Source: MWDV01 sp002070715
GTDB taxonomy: Bacteria; Verrucomicrobiota; Verrucomicrobiia; Limisphaerales; MWDV01
Direction of reading: 5' to 3'
DNA: 64,000 bases
Assembly: GCA_035411585.1 (NCBI GenBank)
Contig: DAONTI010000015.1
Coordinates: 1-64,000, forward strand
Below are positions 33,246 to 42,421 of the stretch, one piece after another (position 1 is the stretch's first letter; each line of letters begins with the position of its first letter). A program made the position numbers and the translations under genes. A model generated the notes under the pieces. That model was given only the letters and a program-made list of their open reading frames with translations, was not told the origin of the DNA and made no database searches.

Positions 33246-35126
33246 ATGCTGACGGTTGCGGGGTTGCAAAAGGCGTTTGGCGCGCGCCTGCTTTTTGATG
33301 ACGTCTCCCTGACGTTGCAGGCGGGGGAGCGCATCGGTTTGGTCGGTCCCAACGGCGCGGGAAAATCCACGTTGTTGAAGATCATTCTGGGCTGCGAACC
33401 TCCGGATGCCGGCGAGGTCACGTTCATTCGCGGTACCCGGCTGGGGTATCTACCGCAGGAAAGCGAGCCGGGCGGGGACGAAACGGTGCTGGACCTGGCG
33501 GCGCCATCCGAACCGGATCACGCGCCCGATGGGCAGACCTTGGCGCGGGCCAAGCAAATCCTCGCCCGGCTGGGATTCCGGCAGACCGATTTCACGCGGC
33601 CCGCGCGCGAGCTGTCGGGCGGCTGGGTGATGCGGGCGCGGTTGGCGCGGTTGTTGGTCGAGCAGCCGGACGCGCTCATGTTGGACGAACCCACCAACCA
33701 TCTTGATCTCGAGACCCTGCTGTGGGTGCAGGATTATCTGCGCGCCTACCGCGGAGGGCTCCTGTTGATTTCGCACGATCGGGAGTTCCTCAACCAGCTT
33801 TGCACGCACATCGTCGAACTGCGGCAGGGACGGTTGCTCCGGTACACTGGCAATTACGACGCCTATCTCGAGCAACGCACCGCCACCGAACAAACCCTGC
33901 AAGCTACGCACCGGGCGCAACTACGCGAGATCGAGCGATTGCAAAATTTCGTAGACCGCTTCCGCGCGAAGAACACGAAAGCCACGCAGGCCCAAAGCAA
34001 GCTCAAGCAGATTGAACGGCTGCGGGCGGAACTCATAGAAGCCCCCGCGGGACCGGAGGCGACGGTGGGCTTCACCTTCCCGCAGCCGGTCCGCAGCGGC
34101 CAGCGCGTTCTCACGTTGACGAACGTCGGCTTTGCGTATGGCGGGACGCCGGTTTACAACGGACTGGATTTTACGATCGAACGCGGACAGCGCGTGGTTT
34201 TGGTCGGCCCGAACGGTGCCGGCAAATCCACCCTGCTCAAATTGCTGGCGGGCGTGTTGACTCCGCAGACGGGCCAGCGCCAGCTCGGTTATCATGTCCA
34301 CCTGGGTTATTACGCACAGCATCGCGTGACCCTGTTCGACGCCGGGCACAGCGTTTTGGAGGAGGCCATGGACACTCCGCGTCAAGTGGGGGAACAATTT
34401 GTCCGCACCGTGCTGGGCAGTTTCCTGTTTCGCGGGGACGATGTGTTCAAACCCGTACGCGTGCTCAGCGGCGGGGAGAAAAGCCGGCTGGCGCTGGTGA
34501 AACTGCTGTTGAATCCACCCAACCTGCTGCTCATGGACGAGCCGACCACCCACCTTGATCTCGCCAGTGTGGACGCGCTGATTGAGGCACTCACTCCCTA
34601 CACCGGCACGCTGGTGTTCATCAGTCACGACGTGCATTTCATTCGGGCGATGGCCGATCATGTCGTCCGCATTGAAGCGGGGCGACCGCAGCATTTTCCG
34701 GGAGGCTATGAATACTATCTGCACAAGACCGCCCTGAGCGCGCGGGACGGGCTCACCCGGGGCGGGGCGGTTTCGCCCGCGGGCGAGGTTGATGCCGCAA
34801 TCCCACTGAAACGGAGCGACTCCACCGTTCGGGCGGATCGCAGGACGCAACGCCGTCACGAGGCCGAAGCGCGGCAGGCGCGATCGCGTCAGCGACGGGC
34901 AGTGCAGCAACGGGTGCATCAACTGGAACAGGAAATTGCCGATCTGGAGGCGCGGGAACGGACGTTGGTGGCGGCCTTGGAACTGCCGGAAACGTACGCG
35001 ACACCGGGACGCGCCGTCGAAATCAACGAGGCCTTACGCGATCTTCACGCGCGATTGCCCGCGGCCACCGCCGAATGGGAAGCCGTGGCCACGGAACTCG
35101 CGGAGTTGGATGCCGGAACTGAATGA
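33246..35126 (+). CDS. ABC-F family ATP-binding protein
   Basis: A 626-residue soluble protein with two ABC ATPase domains and no membrane part, as in ABC-F translation factors (Uup/YheS/EttA type). Walker A GPNGAGKST occurs twice (about residues 36-44 and 321-329). The signature motifs are LSGGWVMRARLARLL and LSGGEKSRLALVKLL, and each domain has a Walker B (LMLDEPTNHLDL, LLMDEPTTHLDL). The linker between the domains (about 235-265) is charged. A C-terminal coiled coil (about 540-626, QQRVHQLEQEIADLEARERT) is Uup-like. It acts on the ribosome; no resistance role is evident. Confidence 0.93.
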   Translation: MLTVAGLQKAFGARLLFDDVSLTLQAGERIGLVGPNGAGKSTLLKIILGCEPPDAGEVTFIRGTRLGYLPQESEPGGDETVLDLAAPSEPDHAPDGQTLARAKQILARLGFRQTDFTRPARELSGGWVMRARLARLLVEQPDALMLDEPTNHLDLETLLWVQDYLRAYRGGLLLISHDREFLNQLCTHIVELRQGRLLRYTGNYDAYLEQRTATEQTLQATHRAQLREIERLQNFVDRFRAKNTKATQAQSKLKQIERLRAELIEAPAGPEATVGFTFPQPVRSGQRVLTLTNVGFAYGGTPVYNGLDFTIERGQRVVLVGPNGAGKSTLLKLLAGVLTPQTGQRQLGYHVHLGYYAQHRVTLFDAGHSVLEEAMDTPRQVGEQFVRTVLGSFLFRGDDVFKPVRVLSGGEKSRLALVKLLLNPPNLLLMDEPTTHLDLASVDALIEALTPYTGTLVFISHDVHFIRAMADHVVRIEAGRPQHFPGGYEYYLHKTALSARDGLTRGGAVSPAGEVDAAIPLKRSDSTVRADRRTQRRHEAEARQARSRQRRAVQQRVHQLEQEIADLEARERTLVAALELPETYATPGRAVEINEALRDLHARLPAATAEWEAVATELAELDAGTE

Positions 35127-35216
35127 TCCGCTGCAAACGGGCGGGTGCGCAGACCAGATGTTCTCCGGCAGTGGTTCGCGACGGCGATGCCGGAATAACC
35201 GCGCTTGGACGCCGGT

Positions 35217-35762
35217 TCAATAAACGACCACTGAGTGGACTGGGTAGTCCTTTAGTTTTTGGCGGCCGTCCAGGAAACTGAGTTCGATCAGGAAGGTAAT
35301 AGCGAGAATCTGGCCGCCGAGTTTTTTTACCAAAGCCGCCGAAGCGGCGGCGGTGCCGCCGGTGGCCAATAAATCATCAATCAACAACACGCGGGCGCCG
35401 GGTTGGATGGCGTCCACATGGATGGCGATGGTGTTGGTGCCGTATTCAAGGGCGTAATTCTGTTCGTGGGTGCGATAGGGGAGCTTGCCCTTTTTGCGGA
35501 CGGGCACAAAGCCGGCGTTGAGTTTGAGCGCGGCGCCGGCGGCAAAGATCAACCCGCGCGCGTCAATGCCCACCACCATGTCCACGTCGCCCGGTTGGAA
35601 GCCGCGGGTCAACAGATCAATGCTGCCCGCGAAGAGGCGGGCGTCGGCCAGCACGGGCGTGATGTCCTTGAACTGAATGCCCGGCTGGGGAAAATCCGGC
35701 ACGTTGCGAATGGCGCGTTCAATCTCGGACGCGACGACGGGGGCGGGGGACGACGGGGTCAT
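35217..35762 (-). CDS. apt: Adenine phosphoribosyltransferase
   Basis: A 181-residue purine salvage enzyme converting adenine and PRPP to AMP. The PRPP-binding loop is VLLIDDLLATGGTAAAS, preceded by the hallmark FPQPGIQFKDITPVL and GIDARGLIFAAGAAL. Length fits Apt (about 170-180). Its ATG overlaps the stop of the sigma factor gene by 4 bases (ATGA), so the two are translationally coupled. It converges with the ABC-F gene. Confidence 0.96.
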   Translation of the reverse strand: MTPSSPAPVVASEIERAIRNVPDFPQPGIQFKDITPVLADARLFAGSIDLLTRGFQPGDVDMVVGIDARGLIFAAGAALKLNAGFVPVRKKGKLPYRTHEQNYALEYGTNTIAIHVDAIQPGARVLLIDDLLATGGTAAASAALVKKLGGQILAITFLIELSFLDGRQKLKDYPVHSVVVY

Positions 35763-36766
35763 TCTTCAGCGTTTTCCAATTTTTCAATCATCTTGCGCAG
35801 CTTGCGCAGGGCGATGTTTTGCACCTGGCGCACCCGTTCGCGGGTGACGCCGAATTCTTTGCCCACTTCCTCCAGCGTGCGTTCCGGGCCCCCGTCCAAT
35901 CCGAAGCGATAGTGCAAAATGGTGGCTTCGCGGTTGTCCAGTTTATGGATCAGATCGCGGAGCATGGTGGTGACATTTTTTTCTTCGAGCTGTTCGTACG
36001 GGGTGTGGGCGGAATCGTCCTGGACGACTTCGGAAAAACTGTTGGAATCGTCGTCGCCGATGGGTGCATCCAGCGAGGCGGGCCGGGTTGAGGCCATGCG
36101 CATCTGCGCAACGCGTCCCGGCGTGGTGCCGAGTTCATCCGCCAGTTCGTCGTCGGTCGGTTCGCGGCCCAGTTCCTCCTGCAGTTTCAGGGCCAGGCGC
36201 CGCATACGGGAAATTTTGTCCACCAAGTGTACCGGCAGACGGATGGTTTTGGACTGGTTGGCCAGCGCGCGTTTGATGGATTGTTTGATCCACCACGAGC
36301 CGTAGGTGGAGAGCTTGCCGCCTTTCTTGGGATCGAAGCGTTCCACGGCTTTCATCAGGCCGATGTTGCCTTCGCTGATCAAATCCAACAGCGGCAACCC
36401 GACGCCCTCGTAATCACGCGCGATTTTGACCACCAGCCGCAGGTTGGCCTTGATCATGTGTTCGCGGGCTTTTTTGTCGCCCTTCTTGACCCGGGCCGCG
36501 AGCTTGATTTCCTCCTCCGGCGTGAGCAGTTTCACCTGCCCGATTTCCCGCAAATACAGTTTGATGGCGGTGTCGCCGTTGTAACTGGGGCGCTCGCGTT
36601 CAGCGAGCGGCGGTTCGGGGGCGGGCGGTCGTTCCGCGATGGCGGGTTCAGACGGCGAGACTGCCTTGGATCGGGAGCGGGGTTTACGCACCGGTCGCCG
36701 CGCCGGCGGGCGGACTCGCACCACCTTGCGTTTAAGCGATTTACCGGTTTTCTTCTTCGCCGCCAT
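35759..36766 (-). CDS. RNA polymerase sigma factor, RpoD/SigA type (short form)
   Basis: A 335-residue sigma-70. The N-terminal 60 residues are basic and Pro-rich and replace region 1.1. Region 1.2 begins at about 66 (AIKLYLREIGQVKLLTPEEE). Region 2 includes RLVVKIARDYEGVGLPLLDL, LISEGNIGLMKAVERFD and the core/-10 binding KLSTYGSWWIKQSIKRAL. Region 3 is IRLPVHLVDKISRM, and region 4 is EVGKEFGVTRERVRQVQNIA (-35 recognition HTH). It is shorter than usual primary sigma factors because region 1.1 and the non-conserved insert are missing; it may be the housekeeping or an RpoS-like group 2 factor. It is operonic with apt. Confidence 0.92.
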   Translation of the reverse strand: MAAKKKTGKSLKRKVVRVRPPARRPVRKPRSRSKAVSPSEPAIAERPPAPEPPLAERERPSYNGDTAIKLYLREIGQVKLLTPEEEIKLAARVKKGDKKAREHMIKANLRLVVKIARDYEGVGLPLLDLISEGNIGLMKAVERFDPKKGGKLSTYGSWWIKQSIKRALANQSKTIRLPVHLVDKISRMRRLALKLQEELGREPTDDELADELGTTPGRVAQMRMASTRPASLDAPIGDDDSNSFSEVVQDDSAHTPYEQLEEKNVTTMLRDLIHKLDNREATILHYRFGLDGGPERTLEEVGKEFGVTRERVRQVQNIALRKLRKMIEKLENAEE

Positions 36767-36832
36767 AGACCGGCTCCAGCATTGAGAGTCAGCCGGGCGG
36801 GCGCAAGCAAATTAGCCGGCGCCGCGACGGGA

Positions 36833-37966
36833 TCACAATTCAAACACCTTCTCGAACCGGGTCAGATTGCGGACCGTTTGGGCGCGCACCCAAGCCACGT
36901 CTTCCAGCCGCACGCCGCCGATGCCCGGGTAATACAGTCCGGGCTCCACCGTCACCACATGTCCGGGACGAAGGATGGCGGGGGAAGTGGCGTTCAGCCG
37001 GGGCGGTTCGTGAATTTCGAGCCCCAATCCGTGGCCGGTGCCGTGAAAGAACCCTTGCATGCGCCCGTTGCGTTTGCCGGTTCGATAGCCTTCCCGCTGG
37101 AAGAACTCTTGGACGGCGAGATGCGCGTCCCGGGCAGGCACGCCGGCGCGAATTTTAGCAAAGGCAAGTTCTTGGCTGCGGAGAACGGTGGCGTAAAGCC
37201 GCCGCGCAGCTTCCGTGGCGCGTCCGCGCACCACCGTGCGGGTGAGGTCGCCAAAATAACCCGTCTGCTGCGCCCGGGGAAAGATATCGAGAATGATCGG
37301 TTCATGCGCGCGCAGCGGGCCGTGACCTTTTTCGTGCGGATCACAAGCCTGCAAACCGCCCGCCACGATGGTGTGACTGGCCAGCCCGCCGACTTGAGTG
37401 ATGGCAGTATCAATCACCGCGCGCAACCGTTCCGCGGTGAGTGGGCGGCCTTGATGCCGGAGCTGGCGTTTTGGGCCGATGCGCGTTTGCCGGAGCACGG
37501 CCACGGCCGCCGCCATGCCGGTTTCCGCCATTGCCAGTGCGGCGCGGATTTTCTTCACCTCCGTTTCGGATTTGTATTCCCGTTCGGGGAACACGCCGGC
37601 TGGCGCAACGCGGACCCGGACTCGTCGCTGTTCCAGTTCCACGGCGAGGCCGTGAGGGAAATCGTGCGGCACCCAGACCTGGCGCACGCGTTGTTCCCGC
37701 AGCAGATCGTGGATGACGTGCGCAAATCCCGGCGCCGCCACGCCGACTCGGCGCAAGCGCTGTTGGCGTTGCGTGAGCGACATCACCCGGCAATGCGCCG
37801 CCTGGACGCGCGCGCGATCAATTTCCAAGTCGCTCATCACAATGATTTCGCGGCCGCGGAGGCGCAGGTAGATGAACGGATCGGGCACAAACATGCCGAC
37901 GGCGTAAAGCATGTTGGCGTCGCGTTCGCTGTCCGCGACCAGCAGCAGGTTTTCAGGATTTTTCAT
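36833..37966 (-). CDS. M24 family metallopeptidase (Xaa-Pro aminopeptidase/dipeptidase-like)
   Basis: A 377-residue creatinase-fold peptidase. The metal ligands of family M24 are all present: two Asp (LDIFPRAQQTGYFGDLTRTV), His (FFHGTGHGLGLEIHE), Glu (VVTVEPGLYYPGIG) and Glu (GVRLEDVAWV). The N-terminal half is the usual creatinase-like domain. The start chosen is ATG 37966 (KNPENLLLVADSERDANMLY); the longer frame to 38125 overlaps upp. The exact substrate (Xaa-Pro peptides) is inferred from the family. Confidence 0.9.
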   Translation of the reverse strand: MKNPENLLLVADSERDANMLYAVGMFVPDPFIYLRLRGREIIVMSDLEIDRARVQAAHCRVMSLTQRQQRLRRVGVAAPGFAHVIHDLLREQRVRQVWVPHDFPHGLAVELEQRRVRVRVAPAGVFPEREYKSETEVKKIRAALAMAETGMAAAVAVLRQTRIGPKRQLRHQGRPLTAERLRAVIDTAITQVGGLASHTIVAGGLQACDPHEKGHGPLRAHEPIILDIFPRAQQTGYFGDLTRTVVRGRATEAARRLYATVLRSQELAFAKIRAGVPARDAHLAVQEFFQREGYRTGKRNGRMQGFFHGTGHGLGLEIHEPPRLNATSPAILRPGHVVTVEPGLYYPGIGGVRLEDVAWVRAQTVRNLTRFEKVFEL

Positions 37967-38001
37967 AAGTCGAGTGGGGCAGGGGACGGCGCGGGCGGCA
38001 A

Positions 38002-38625
38002 TCAGACACCGAATAGGCGGTCGCCGGCGTCGCCCAATCCAGGCAGGATGTAGCCCTTGGCGTTCAAGCGTTGATCCAACGCCGCAGTGAAGATGGGCAC
38101 GCCGGGATGCCGCGCGTGGACGCACCGCACGCCTTCGGGGGCGGCCACCAGATTCAGGAGCCGCACATGCCGCGCCCGGGCGGTGGCCAGCAAATCCAGC
38201 GCGGCCACCGCGCTGCCGCCGGTCGCAAGCATCGGTTCAATGAGGATGACCTCGAACCGGCGGAGATCCCGGGGCAGGCTTTGGTGATAGAAATTTGCGC
38301 GCAAGGTGCTTTCCTCGCGCTTCAGCCCAATGAATCCCACCCGGGCGTTGGGTAACAGTTGCAGGATGGCATCCAACATGCCCAGCCCCGCGCGCAACAC
38401 CGGCACCAGCACCACCTCGCGCTGCAATTGATAACCCGTGGAGCGCTGCAACGGAGTGGCCACGGTGCGGCGGCGCACGCCGAACGAACGCGTGGCCTCA
38501 TACAACAGCAACACCGCAATTTCGCTGAGCACCCGGCGAAATTCCTGCGGCTGCGTATGCCGGTCCCGCAGGCGCGTGAGATTGTGCCGCACCAGCGGGT
38601 GCGTGATGACGGTCACGCCCTTCAC
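38002..38625 (-). CDS. upp: Uracil phosphoribosyltransferase
   Basis: A 207-residue pyrimidine salvage enzyme (uracil + PRPP to UMP). The family motifs are present: an LVLVPVLRAGLGMLD-like stretch (here VVLVPVLRAGLGMLDAILQ), the PRPP loop EPMLATGGSAVAALDLL and the C-terminal uracil-binding YILPGLGDAGDRLFG. It starts with GTG at 38625 three bases after the sppA stop, so the genes are co-transcribed. Length equals E. coli Upp (208). Confidence 0.95.
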   Translation of the reverse strand: MKGVTVITHPLVRHNLTRLRDRHTQPQEFRRVLSEIAVLLLYEATRSFGVRRRTVATPLQRSTGYQLQREVVLVPVLRAGLGMLDAILQLLPNARVGFIGLKREESTLRANFYHQSLPRDLRRFEVILIEPMLATGGSAVAALDLLATARARHVRLLNLVAAPEGVRCVHARHPGVPIFTAALDQRLNAKGYILPGLGDAGDRLFGV

Positions 38626-38628
38626 CGG

Positions 38629-39765
38629 TTACGGGAGATACGTGACCGGCAGGAAGTAGGGCTGGCCGGCGTTCAAGCGCGGCAATTCGAGGCCGACGTC
38701 CAGCTTGACCGTGCGCCCTTCGGTTTCGCCGAAGAACCGGAAAAAATCGGCGAGATCAACCCGACGTTGATAGCGCACGACCCGGGCATCCGTGATGTCG
38801 GCCAGTTTCCGCGCGCGCGCCAGCGCCACCGCAAAATTACCCAACTCATCCGCGAATCCGTATTGATACGCTTCGATGCCCGAGAGCACGCGACCATCCG
38901 CGTAGGTTTCCCAGTCGCGCACCAGGGATTGGCCCGCTTGGTGATTGAGGCGGGCGGAGGTCTCGCGGCCCGTGATCACCACCTGCTTGAACTGACGATA
39001 AACCTCATCCACCAATCCCTGCACCATGTCGCGTTCATCGGGCGGAATTTCCTCCGGGTTGCGCGAACCGCTCAACATGTCCTTGAACTTGCCACTCTTG
39101 TAAGTGAACGGGCGGACGCCCACCTTGTCCATCAACCCACGATAATTCCAAGACGAAAGAATGACGCCGATGCTGCCGGTGAGGGTCAGTTCATTCGCGA
39201 CAATCCATTGGCTGGCCACCGCCACATAATAACCGCCGGACGCCGCCAAGCTGCCCAGGGAGGCCACCACCGGTTTTTGGCACCGACGTTGAAACTCGGC
39301 CACCGCCTTGTTGATTTCATCGGAGGCCAGCACCTCGCCGCCGGGCGATTCAATTTTAAGAATGACCGCCTTGACCCGTTGATCCTCCTCCGCCCGTTTC
39401 AACTGCGCCCGGATCACGTCGGCCAGGTTGAAACCGCCCGGGTCAATCACTTCGCTGGTGATGACACCGCGCAGTTCCACGACCGCGATCTTCGTCGAGG
39501 CGGGGCCGTCCTCGATGACGATTTCCTCAATCCGCGGGCCGATGGACTTGGACGCGTACGGTGCGGGCAAATGTGACAGACCGCCCACGACGGCCAGGAT
39601 CACCGCCCCCACGCCGGCCAGGACGAAAACGGCGAGAATGAGCAAGGCGATTTTCCAGCCGCGACCTTTGCGCCGGGACGCGGTTGGCGGCTGAATGACC
39701 GGTGGCGGAGCAATGGGCGGCAACGGGGGCATGTCGCCCGGGGGCAGCGAGGCGTTGTTATCCAT
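38629..39765 (-). CDS. sppA: Signal peptide peptidase SppA-type (S49) membrane protease
   Basis: A 378-residue inner-membrane protease. The N-terminal 33 residues are Pro-rich and cytoplasmic, followed by a membrane anchor (about 37-60, IALLILAVFVLAGVGAVILA). The S49 domain is seen in AVILKIESPGGEVLASDEIN, PVVASLGSLAASGGYYVAVA (Ser nucleophile in AASGGYY) and NELTLTGSIGVILSSWNYRG. The short length (one S49 domain) matches the archaeal/Bacillus SppA form. Start ATG 39765 is preferred over the frame reaching 39849. Confidence 0.92.
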   Translation of the reverse strand: MDNNASLPPGDMPPLPPIAPPPVIQPPTASRRKGRGWKIALLILAVFVLAGVGAVILAVVGGLSHLPAPYASKSIGPRIEEIVIEDGPASTKIAVVELRGVITSEVIDPGGFNLADVIRAQLKRAEEDQRVKAVILKIESPGGEVLASDEINKAVAEFQRRCQKPVVASLGSLAASGGYYVAVASQWIVANELTLTGSIGVILSSWNYRGLMDKVGVRPFTYKSGKFKDMLSGSRNPEEIPPDERDMVQGLVDEVYRQFKQVVITGRETSARLNHQAGQSLVRDWETYADGRVLSGIEAYQYGFADELGNFAVALARARKLADITDARVVRYQRRVDLADFFRFFGETEGRTVKLDVGLELPRLNAGQPYFLPVTYLP

Positions 39766-39933
39766 GGGGCGACAGTAGCGCAAACCCCGCCGGGCGGCAA
39801 GAGGCGGAGTGCGGGTTCTGGACGTAAAGGGGCGCGGTTCGATCCCCAAAAGGTCCTGATGCGAGTAAATGATTCGGGGCGCCGGCGTATTTATTTGGCT
39901 CGCCCGCCGCTCCCGCCGTTTCCGGGCCTGGCA

Positions 39934-41109
39934 TCACTGGGGGAGCAAATGGCGCGCCCCCAACAGGGAACGGATGCGGCGCATGTCGCGGAGCGACGAG
40001 TTGGGATCCAAACTGTTGATACGCACCCGCTCGGAGGCGTGGATGAACAGCTTGTCTTCCAAGTAGATACCTGTGTGCGTGACCCGTTCCGGCCGCCCGC
40101 GGCCCCCGCGGAAACCAAAGAACAACAGGTCGCCTTTGCGCAATTGGCTGAACTCGGGGTCCAGCGCCACTTCCACCCCTTGGTGGCGTTGGTGACTGGC
40201 GTTGCGGTCCAGGTCCAGGCCATTGAGGAAAAACACCAGTTTGGTCAGCCCGGAGCAATCAAGGCCGCGCGGCGAATTGCCGCCCCACAGGTAGGGTCGG
40301 CCCATGAAACTGCGCGCGGTGCGTTCGATGTTTTCCGGCGTGGGTTGGCGGGTGGATTTCCACGTCGCATAATCGGCGGCGGCGTGGACCGGCAGATAGC
40401 CGGTCTGCCCGTCGGGAGTGGCCACCTTGAACCAATCGCCTTCTGTGGCGACGTGTTTTACGAGGCAACCAAGGACCACATCGGCCACGGGAAATGCGTC
40501 GGCGCGTGGCTGTTCGCGGAGGCAATCGTCAAATGCGGTCACGAGCAGCAAGGGACCGGTGTTCCAAGCGTCAATCTCCGCCGGGGTGCAGCGGACAACC
40601 GTGCCCCGCGGCAGCCAGCACAGGTAACGGTCCGCCGATTGCGCCAAGTACCAGATGCCGGTTTGTTTCCAGAGCCGGACGGGATGCCCCATCAGAATCT
40701 GCGTGCCCATCTCCGCCGTATTCACGGGTTGTTCGCGCCCGCTCGCCACGCTCACATTGACCAGGCCCCAGGTTGCTTCGCCCAAATCCGGCGCGGGCAA
40801 TACTTCAATGCGATCCACCACCCGAACCCCGGTGGCTTGTGCGGCGGCCACCGCATCCGCCCGGGCGGCCACCGTGTCCACACAACCGGTTAGCGTCACA
40901 CTGCCGCCGAGGCGCTGGATGCCCACGGTGAAAATGTTGAGATGCGGATCCGGCGCGTGTTGGCGGCGCACTTGATCCAGAGCCCCAGCCAGCGCCCCCG
41001 GCACGGCCACCGGGTGACGGCTGGCGCAACCCCACGCCATGCCGATCATCAAACCCGCCAGCGCCAGACTCAGAGGCTGGCGGGAACCTTCGGGAATCCG
41101 CAAAATCAT
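39934..41109 (-). CDS. NlpC/P60 cysteine peptidase with BON and SH3-like domains
   Basis: A 391-residue exported lipoprotein-like protein. Residues 1-26 form a signal peptide ending near the Cys in GMAWGCASR (lipobox-like). A BON-like domain (about 45-100, LGGSVTLTGCVDTVAARADA) is followed by SH3-like bacterial domains (to about 255, with WFKVATPDGQTGYLPVHAA). The C-terminal NlpC/P60 domain has the catalytic Cys (PRGLDCSGLTKLV), His (ERVTHTGIYLED) and the third polar site (KLFIHASERV). It probably cleaves cell-wall peptides (D-Glu-gamma-diamino acid bonds). It diverges from the oxidoreductase at 41339. Confidence 0.88.
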   Translation of the reverse strand: MILRIPEGSRQPLSLALAGLMIGMAWGCASRHPVAVPGALAGALDQVRRQHAPDPHLNIFTVGIQRLGGSVTLTGCVDTVAARADAVAAAQATGVRVVDRIEVLPAPDLGEATWGLVNVSVASGREQPVNTAEMGTQILMGHPVRLWKQTGIWYLAQSADRYLCWLPRGTVVRCTPAEIDAWNTGPLLLVTAFDDCLREQPRADAFPVADVVLGCLVKHVATEGDWFKVATPDGQTGYLPVHAAADYATWKSTRQPTPENIERTARSFMGRPYLWGGNSPRGLDCSGLTKLVFFLNGLDLDRNASHQRHQGVEVALDPEFSQLRKGDLLFFGFRGGRGRPERVTHTGIYLEDKLFIHASERVRINSLDPNSSLRDMRRIRSLLGARHLLPQ

Positions 41110-41302
41110 GGGCGCAAGGGAAGCGGGATGTCCGGCGCGAATCCAGTGTAAAATCTTGCCGCGTTCCGATGGCAGCGTTGCCGGATGTGGCGAAAGGCCC
41201 CGGCGTCGCGGCGGGGCAGGGGAGATTCGATTACGTGTTCGGCAGACGTGGACCACGGCCAGGCATGAGTGGTTCGCACATCTCATTGGCAGTGCCTCAC
41301 GC

Positions 41303-41330
41303 TTGCCTTTGAAAAGCGCCGCGTCATACT
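41303..41330 (+). promoter_or_regulatory. Promoter of the 41339 oxidoreductase operon
   Basis: -35 TTGCCT (41303-41308), 16-base spacer, -10 CATACT (41325-41330); ATG 8 bases later, suggesting a leaderless transcript. Confidence 0.45.
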
Positions 41331-41338
41331 GGCGCCCG

Positions 41339-42421
41339 ATGTCGGTTTCGAGCACGCTTAACTTTGCCATCATCGGGTGTGGCGGCATCACCCTGCAAAA
41401 TCATCTGCCCGGGCTGGCCCTCTGTCCCGACGTGAAACTGGCCGCCCTTTGCGACACCAATCCCGTCACCCTGGAAAACGCGCGGCAACGGACGGGCGTG
41501 GCAATCGTTTCCACCCGGTATCAGGACATTGTGCAACGCGACGATCTGCACGCGGTCATCATTGCCACGCCGAATTTCACCCACGCCCCCATCGCGCTGG
41601 CGGCGGTTGCCCACGGGAAACATGTCCTCTGCGAAAAACCGCTGGCGTTGAACGCGGCGGATGCCTGGGCCATGGCGGAAGCCGCCGAGCGCGCCGGGGT
41701 GCGGCACATGACGGCGTTTACGTACCGGTTCGTGCCGGCCCTGCGTTACCTGGCGCATCTCATCCAGCGCGGGGATCTGGGGCAGCCGTATCATTTCCGG
41801 GCCTGCCGGCTGCAAGACTGGGGCACGCGCGGCTTGGGCTGGCGGCAAATCAAGGCCCAGGCCGGGACCGGCGAACTGGGCGACATGCTCAGTCATCGCA
41901 TTGACTTCGGGCACTGGTTGGTGGGGCCGTTGCAACGCCTGGTGGCGAACTTGAAGCAATGGCATCGGACGCGCGGCAACCAGCCCAATGAGCTCGACGA
42001 CTGGGTGGCGCTGCTCGCGGATTTTCAATGCGGCGCGACGGGGGTGTGGGAGAGCAGCAAGCTCGCCAGCGGCCGCAACGAAAGCTGGCGCAGTCTGGAT
42101 TACGTGGAGATCAATGGCAGCGAACGTTCGTTTGTTTCAATCACGGGCGAGTGGCATCAACTCCAAATGGGCCGGGTTGGCGGACCGGGGTTGACCCCCC
42201 TCGAAGTGCCGCGGGATTTCTGGAAATGGCCGGGGTCGCCGCGCGATCCGACCCAGGGGGACCCGTTGGTTACGTTTCGCTATGATCAAGCGTGGGCGTT
42301 TGTGGATGCCATCCGCAACCAGCGTCCGTGTCAACCCGGGTTGGACGCCGGCGCGCGGGTCCAGACGGTAATGGATGCGGCGGTGCAATCGAACGCAACG
42401 CGACAGTGGGTGGAATTATGA
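41339..42421 (+). CDS. Gfo/Idh/MocA family oxidoreductase
   Basis: A 360-residue NAD(P)-dependent dehydrogenase of the sugar-oxidoreductase family. The Rossmann motif is AIIGCGGITLQNH, the EKP motif is HVLCEKPLAL (about 95-104), and HRIDFGHW is at the position of the catalytic region. It differs clearly from the protein at 290. Its stop overlaps the SDR start (ATGA), and the operon is followed by a GntP-type permease on the other strand, suggesting a role in sugar or sugar-acid oxidation; substrate unknown. The start ATG directly follows a -10 box. Confidence 0.88.
   Translation: MSVSSTLNFAIIGCGGITLQNHLPGLALCPDVKLAALCDTNPVTLENARQRTGVAIVSTRYQDIVQRDDLHAVIIATPNFTHAPIALAAVAHGKHVLCEKPLALNAADAWAMAEAAERAGVRHMTAFTYRFVPALRYLAHLIQRGDLGQPYHFRACRLQDWGTRGLGWRQIKAQAGTGELGDMLSHRIDFGHWLVGPLQRLVANLKQWHRTRGNQPNELDDWVALLADFQCGATGVWESSKLASGRNESWRSLDYVEINGSERSFVSITGEWHQLQMGRVGGPGLTPLEVPRDFWKWPGSPRDPTQGDPLVTFRYDQAWAFVDAIRNQRPCQPGLDAGARVQTVMDAAVQSNATRQWVEL

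Noticed and set aside
36227..38053. A 608-codon plus-strand frame under the sigma factor and M24 peptidase
   Set aside because: Overlaps two well-supported minus-strand genes; repetitive His/Arg/Gly translation.
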